From NCBI GenBank assembly GCA_002104905.1, contig MCFE01000019.1:124001-188000 (forward strand): a DNA stretch of 64,000 bases, given 5' to 3'. Under the pieces are notes generated by a model. It was not told the DNA's origin, did not search any database, and saw only the letters and a program-made list of their open reading frames with translations. The stretch is from Basidiobolus meristosporus CBS 931.73 (Eukaryota > Basidiobolomycota > Basidiobolomycetes > Basidiobolales > Basidiobolaceae). Shown in pieces: positions 59,201-64,000 of the stretch. Each line of letters starts with the position of its first letter. Position 1 is the stretch's first letter. The position numbers and the translations under genes are program-made.

Positions 59201-60336
59201 ACGATCTTGCTTTGATTGAGCAATCTCTAGCGCAATTGGTTGGAGATATTCCTGAGGAACATCGCTCTGTAAAGGAGATGAATCAGGCCTTGGATGGTAT
59301 TGGAATTGCCAAAAACATCTTCAATGCATTGATTAGCGTTCCTCAGGAAGTCCATGTACCTTACGACAGGAATATCGCAGCTCAAAGAGAAAAACACGGA
59401 GAGTCACTGAGAAGTAGTCTTGCCAAAAAGATGGAGAAGCAAATGAAGGCCGAGCAAGAGCGTTCTTCTAGAATGGAGGAGGCGAGAAGGAAGCTCGAAG
59501 CAGAGCGAAGGAAGCACCAGGAGGTCGAGCAAGAGAAAGGCCGCAAAATGCTTGAAGAGCAGCGCAAAATCGAGGAGCAGCGCAAGCAATTGCTTGAGAA
59601 AATCCGGGAAGATAATGAGCGTGAACGCGATCTTGTTGATTCCGACGATGACGACCTGAAGGAGCGAAAGAAGCGCGAGCCTAAAGAGAAAAAGCCGCGC
59701 AAGAAGCACGATAGCGATGACGAGATGGATGAGGGCGGGCGGAGAAGAAAGCTACGCCAGAAAAAGTCGGAATACGACGATCCGGATACCCCGAGAAAGA
59801 AATTCAAATCCAAGGAATTCGTAGACGATGAAGACGAGGATGATAATGGCAGAGGTTATAGCCGAACTCCAAAGAGTGAAACAAAGTCACAGAGAAAGAG
59901 ACACCGTGCTGAAAATCATGACGAGAAAGCCACCCCCACCTCCAAATTCAAGTCGAGCGAGTTTGTCGATAGTGAAGATGACGAGGACAACTTGCCAGAT
60001 CACAATACGCCACATCTGAGTGACGGTGGCGATGAAGCTAACGGGGATGGCGGTCAAGCCTCAAGGCAGCAGGCCTCACTTCCTCTGAAGAAGAAGTTTA
60101 AAGCTCAACGAATTGTTGCTGATGAGGACTATGATGATGATGGTGCACAGAGGGAGTTGGTCCCGACCATGGAGGATGTCAACCAAATAGCTGAGCCATC
60201 GATGCAGACGCAGTCTGTTGATTCTGATCTCAATGCCCAAAGCGATATCCCAGTCAGCGACAATGGTCAGCATGAGATTCAGTCCAATGAACAGGTTGCC
60301 TCCAAAGCAGCAGGGAGTATGGATAATGTGGAGTGA
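56244..60336 (+). CDS. CTR9: RNA polymerase II-associated Paf1 complex subunit Ctr9
   Basis: TPR scaffold of the Paf1 complex, which follows RNA polymerase II and promotes histone H2B ubiquitination and H3K4 methylation. Eleven exons (56244–56390, 56447–56759, 56825–56925, 56978–57151, 57208–57417, 57473–57568, 57627–57729, 57795–57868, 57931–58105, 58162–58257, 58316–60336) close to 1,169 residues. The start ILEIPLKGSDNVLEI is diagnostic of Ctr9. More than a dozen TPR units follow, for example LGRAYHQMKKYSEATSHYH and LGLMDQHSGRSTEATDWYKD. The C-terminus (about 860 on) is a charged coiled coil (RRKLEAERRKHQEVEQEK) leading to acidic and basic runs with FKSKEFVDDE / FKSSEFVDSE repeats. The gene is large but complete. 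A plus-strand-only reading; opposite-strand ORFs here are low-complexity shadows. Confidence 0.97.
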
Positions 60337-60779
60337 TTTCCCAGCGATTGCTTAACTGATTGCCTATTCTTCATATGTACATTCTATCTTTCAAATGCTG
60401 ATCCAACCCCATCGATCCGTTTTCGCCTCAACACATTTTCCTATTTGTACCTTTCATTAGATGTAATTAAATGTGTTCTGCTTATCCCAAACATATATAT
60501 CTCACAGAGCCAAAAATCTGATGGTGTCCCTGGGTGAAAGTAGAAAAATTTCCATCAACCCTAACGACCAATCAACGGCAATAGGCCTTTCAGTGAGCAA
60601 AAGATAAGGAAAATATTCCCAACCTCCCCTTCTTCCGTTTACTTTACGATTTGCCCAACTGGTAAGTGGGAATCCATGAGACGCTGGTTGCATCCATCCA
60701 GCCCTGCGCTCGGGTGGGAGGATGGATTCTTCGCGACAGATAACTAATCCTCGTGTCTCTAGGAAACCAATAGTCGAGA
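60337..60779. promoter_or_regulatory. RPL8 promoter and leader with a 5' UTR intron
   Basis: An intron is well marked at 60662–60762: donor GTAAGT, branch-like CTAAC (TAACTAATCC at 60742) and acceptor TCTCTAG just before the ATG. Introns in 5' UTRs are common in ribosomal protein genes. The remainder is CTR9 3' UTR and promoter. Confidence 0.6.
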
Positions 60780-61547
60780 ATGGGTCGTGTAATTCGTGCT
60801 CAGAGAAAGGGTCCTGGAGGAATCTTCAAGTCTCACACTAGACTTAGAAAGGGTGCCGCCCAGCTCCGTCCTTTGGACTTTGCTGAACGTAACGGTTATA
60901 TCCGTGGTATTGTTAAGGAGATCATTCACGATCCTGGACGTGGCGCCCCTCTTGCCAAGGTTCAATTCCGTGACCCTTACAGATACAAGACCCACACCCA
61001 AACCTTCATCGCTACCGAAGGAATGTACACCGGCCAATTCGTCTACTGCGGTAAGAAGGCTGCCTTGACCATTGGTAACGTCCTCCCCCTTTCTGCCATG
61101 CCTGAGGGTACCATTATCTGCAACATCGAGGAGTCCGTTGGTGACCGCGGTGCTATTGCTCGTGCTTCCGGTAACTATGCTACCATCATCTCTCACAACC
61201 ACGATGATGGCAAGACCAGAGTCAAGCTTCCTTCCGGTTCCAAGAAGGTTATTCAATCGACTTGCCGTGCTACCATTGGTATCGTTGCTGGTGGTGGCCG
61301 TATCGACAAGCCTTTGCTCAAGGCTGGTCGTGCTTACCACAAGTACAGAGTCAAGCGTAACTGCTGGCCTAAGACTCGTGGTGTTGCTATGAACCCCGTT
61401 GACCATCCCCACGGTGGTGGTAACCATCAACACATTGGTCACGCCTCCACTGTCGCTCGCGACTCGTCTGCTGGTCAAAAGGTTGGTCTCATTGCTGCCC
61501 GCCGTACTGGTTTGCTTCGTGGTACCAAGAAGATTGCCGACAAATAA
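60780..61547 (+). CDS. RPL8: cytosolic ribosomal protein uL2 (L8)
   Basis: Large-subunit protein near the peptidyl-transferase centre. An uninterrupted frame of 255 residues, the family's usual length. It begins [11 protein letters not shown] and contains the conserved [20 protein letters not shown] and the highly conserved [19 protein letters not shown] loop with its His, where a histidine in the HGGG region contacts the ribosomal core. Strong codon bias toward C-ending and T-ending codons such as GGT fits high expression. The coding part has no intron; the leader probably does. The conserved loop and its length make the identification certain. Confidence 0.98.
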   Translation: MGRVIRAQRKGPGGIFKSHTRLRKGAAQLRPLDFAERNGYIRGIVKEIIHDPGRGAPLAKVQFRDPYRYKTHTQTFIATEGMYTGQFVYCGKKAALTIGNVLPLSAMPEGTIICNIEESVGDRGAIARASGNYATIISHNHDDGKTRVKLPSGSKKVIQSTCRATIGIVAGGGRIDKPLLKAGRAYHKYRVKRNCWPKTRGVAMNPVDHPHGGGNHQHIGHASTVARDSSAGQKVGLIAARRTGLLRGTKKIADK

Positions 61548-61971
61548 ACGTGATATTCAGGGTCTCGGTAACTATTTGGATTGTTGGTCACTTTGTATTG
61601 CGCGTATCTTGTACTCCAACCAAGATTTGGACTCAGTTTATGTTATTGATACATTGTCGTTGAAAAATTGCTATAAACCATCGTTTTCAAACTTATTGTC
61701 GTATCGTCCATACATATTTGAGGGATTTGATAAGATTGGGCGTCTACCCATTGACACATCAATCGGATGACCTGGTTTGTTGGTTAATTACACATGCGTG
61801 TACACAAAGGGACACCAGTAGGATTAGGGTACGTGATCAAATCAAATCTCGGCCTGTAACCAGATTCTGCATCCATTCTCTTCATCTCGATTGTGCCTAC
61901 AGCTCGAGTGTCAATCATCAAGGTCCATTCAGTGATGACCTAATGCCAACGACAATCAATAATCGTCACAA
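61548..61971. other. spacer between RPL8 and the PI 4-kinase candidate
   Basis: 424 bases. ORFs here are extensions of RPL8 shadow frames or have no content; the promoter of the next gene is presumed. Confidence 0.4.
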
Positions 61972-64000
61972 ATGAAATCTTATCTAATCCAGATTAGTTG
62001 CGATTTCGGGGGTTATTGCATTCGAGCCAGTACAAGTATAAGCCAAATGTTTAGCGCTGGTGTTCAAACTTACATCAGTTCAGACTTACTTGGGTTCATT
62101 GACCATGGACTGGTATGCATTTCAACCCCGATGTTAACGGTGTCGGATTATTTAGATACTCATGGAAACCGATCTCATTGTAGGCTAGAATATAATTTGC
62201 ACGAGCTCATTTTGGATGAGATTGCAGGGGTACTCACAACGGAAGATTACCCATCTTCTGAAGATGTCGGGAGATTCTTGAATCAATGCCCGGAAGAAAC
62301 GAGCTCTGCTATATTAGAAACGGAAAATGCCAAATATCCCGTGATGGTAAGGCTTCCATTCTAGGAAGTGTCAAGGTGTTTGTTAACGTTTCCCTTCCTT
62401 TCAGTCCATTAGAAACCAGAAAGCCATCAAAACTCTGGCGAAATTTTGTGCGGACACGAAGGATTATGACATCTCGAGCTTGGTGCAGCTACTGACCCGA
62501 TATATGGAGAACCTAACGTTCTACGACTACGAGGAATCTCACAGTTGGAAAGGTATTTCCAACCTTTTTTAAAGTGTAATATAGATGTACGGCCCCCTCA
62601 ACCTGGCTCATTTCGGTTCAAGTGCGCTCGCCCCAGGATGAGTTTGCCTTTGATCTGGTGTTTTGGCTACTAAAGACTGGCCTGATTCACGAGGAGTATC
62701 GGGATCTATTATCCGATGCTATTATTCGTAGCTTTACTTTATACGGGAAAATGCTGAGCATCGACAAAAGTAGCGTACTTCTAGCTTTCGATGGCGCGTT
62801 TCAATAGCGAACTAATCATTCAACCATTATAACAGGCGATCGAATTTGCACAGTAATTTTGCCGTTACTAAACGGATTCCTTCGAGCTATCGAAGAGAGC
62901 TCATTTGCTTGGAACTGTTCTTCTTTCGGGAAAGCCATGGATTTAGCAAAAACATTATTAGTAGACGATACATTAGACGCCATCAGGAATGCTGTTTCTC
63001 ATGTAAATGAAAACACGGAGCTTACTTATGCGAGGGGCTTTCTGCAGAAGTATTGGGAAAGTGAACCTCTGTCGAGCAACATGCTGATTTATCGATTCCT
63101 GGCTTGCATAAGGAACATTCTCATCCGTCAGCTCGAGTATACCGAGAAGCAAGACAAGTTGAATTTCAACGGGTTCAAACACCTTTGGCACGCGTTGTCT
63201 TCTGCGAATGTTGTCTCCAATTTACCCGAAACGGAGGCATCGAAGAAAGATCTCCGAGCGGCCTACGTAATGTCTCTGAAATACTTCAGCGATATTAAGC
63301 AGTATATGGATGAACTTGAATACCCCAGTAAGGATTTCGTATCAGAGCTGTACTGCACAAATATCTTGGTGTCCAGTTTGGTTTGTTGAGAATTCATCAT
63401 TGTTTAACACGAAGGCGACCTCTAACTCCCCCAATAGGAGGTTGCTACATTAAGCAGCCTTCACATGAACGAGATCGACGAAGGGATCCTTTCGAAAACC
63501 GAGGAATATCTCAATCGAGGATTTAGAAAAGGCTCATTGAGTAACGACATCGATGTTACAGTTTCATGCCTTGACGCCTGCTCTGTATTAGCCTTTCAGT
63601 CAGTGACCGAATAGTATTCTGGTTTTAATTGGGTTATCTTGTACTAAATCCGTGGGTTCTAGGTATCCCGAGCTAACCTTGCAAGTTATCCATATGATTA
63701 CCAAGTTTCTGAGCTCTCCTTCTCTGCTGTTGAGAAAAAATCGAAGCCACACGGAAGATACGGTGCTTGACTATGCCATAGCTAAACTTGGAAAGTGCCT
63801 CGAGGTATGTGTGAACTCTATATATGATGTCCCCTCACAGAAAATCAACATTTTGGTATTAGACATTAGATGGCGAGGAAACCACACTCTCCACCATCTA
63901 TTCCTTGCTTAATACGCTATACTCGATTGATAACGAATCCGCGAGGAAAGGAAGCATGTCTGAGGAAGATAAAGCTATCTGCGCCAACGTCATCACCGCG
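61972..64000 (+). CDS. probable phosphatidylinositol 4-kinase III alpha (Stt4), N-terminal part
   Basis: The first ~2 kb of a long multi-exon gene that runs past the right edge. Coding follows the order LHELILDEIAGVLTTEDYP, then SIRNQKAIKTLAKFCAD, VRSPQDEFAFDLVFWLLKTG, VILPLLNGFLRAIEESSF, FLQKYWESEPLSSNMLIYRF, VATLSSLHMNEIDEGIL and finally TLSTIYSLLNTLYSI, joined by GT–AG introns (for example 62347–62404). It looks like the helical N-terminus of Stt4/PI4KA, which makes PI4P at the plasma membrane; the YSLLN stretch and the flanking order agree with fungal Stt4. The kinase domain would lie outside the window. The start is uncertain: ATG at 61972 is the first in the frame, but a later ATG or an upstream exon is possible. 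Moderately sure. Confidence 0.6.

Noticed and set aside
59382-59813. 143-codon minus-strand ORF
   Set aside because: It is the reverse of the charged coiled coil and acidic tail of CTR9, rich in Ser/Phe/Leu by composition.
60759-61478. 239-codon minus-strand ORF antisense to RPL8
   Set aside because: Thr/Val-rich shadow of a highly biased ribosomal protein gene; no family content.
1-64000. CRISPR arrays, riboswitches, rRNA genes
   Set aside because: None seen; the window is eukaryotic and no regularly spaced repeats beyond LTRs and the PRP5 48-bp unit were found.

Overview
The window is nuclear DNA of a fungus. Nearly every gene is broken by short GT–AG introns of roughly 50–75 bases, the cytosolic ribosomal proteins are eukaryotic (uS7, uL2), and there is a division-1 chitin synthase, a VID27 protein, two Pho80-type cyclins and a gene for ATP synthase subunit h. 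Intergenic spaces are often long (0.3–4 kb). An RS-rich Prp5/DDX46 and a tomosyn that keeps its SNARE tail suggest an intron-rich, possibly early-diverging (non-Dikarya) fungus, but the lineage is an inference and cannot be fixed from this sequence alone.

Layout. Bases 1–3004 are a graveyard of Ty1/copia elements: the 3' part of one plus-strand element with its LTR, sitting inside the gag of a minus-strand element, followed by three LTR fragments. Then come SURF1 (3875–4886, +), VID27 (5200–7766, −), a small Pcl-type cyclin (8399–8949, −), a 2-kb spacer, chitin synthase (10969–13383, +), mitochondrial ribosomal protein bL34m (13916–14383, −), a second Pho80-like cyclin (15299–16159, −), RPS5 (17736–18453, −), the cullin neddylation factor DCN1 (18935–20226, +), a PHD-finger protein (20641–22854, −), PRP5/DDX46 (23600–26832, −), COG1 (27090–30631, +), tomosyn (31595–36012, +), EMC4 (36545–37337, +), a fused diflavin reductase–hybrid cluster protein (37502–41095, −), an HSF-type transcription factor (42557–43763, +), argininosuccinate synthase (46632–47876, +), a gene-poor 4.2 kb, a cytochrome P450 (52120–53598, +), LSM4 (53939–54654, −), ATP14 (55117–55677, +), CTR9 (56244–60336, +), RPL8/uL2 (60780–61547, +) and the 5' part of a probable PI 4-kinase alpha (Stt4) running off the right edge.

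Most genes are ordinary housekeeping genes with no operon-like logic. They cover mitochondrial respiration (SURF1, ATP14, bL34m), RNA and transcription (PRP5, LSM4, CTR9), membrane traffic (COG1, tomosyn, EMC4, probable Stt4) and translation (RPS5, RPL8). Exon junctions were worked out by hand from splice sites, reading frame and family knowledge; where exon lengths were summed they close in frame (SURF1, VID27, DCN1, COG1, EMC4, CTR9, LSM4, ATP14, RPS5, bL34m, PRP5, P450, HSF, PHD protein).

The standout is the 1,197-residue intronless protein at 37502–41095. It joins a complete NADPH-type diflavin reductase (flavodoxin, FAD and NAD(P)H domains) to a complete hybrid cluster protein in which all eight hybrid-cluster ligands and a four-cysteine [4Fe–4S]-type motif are present. 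It looks like a self-contained NADPH-driven nitric-oxide or hydroxylamine reductase. Other points of interest are the nested copia elements with a half-tRNA primer site, first exons that hold only the ATG (LSM4, DCN1), an 11-base last coding exon (RPS5), and an HSF domain with a diverged recognition segment.
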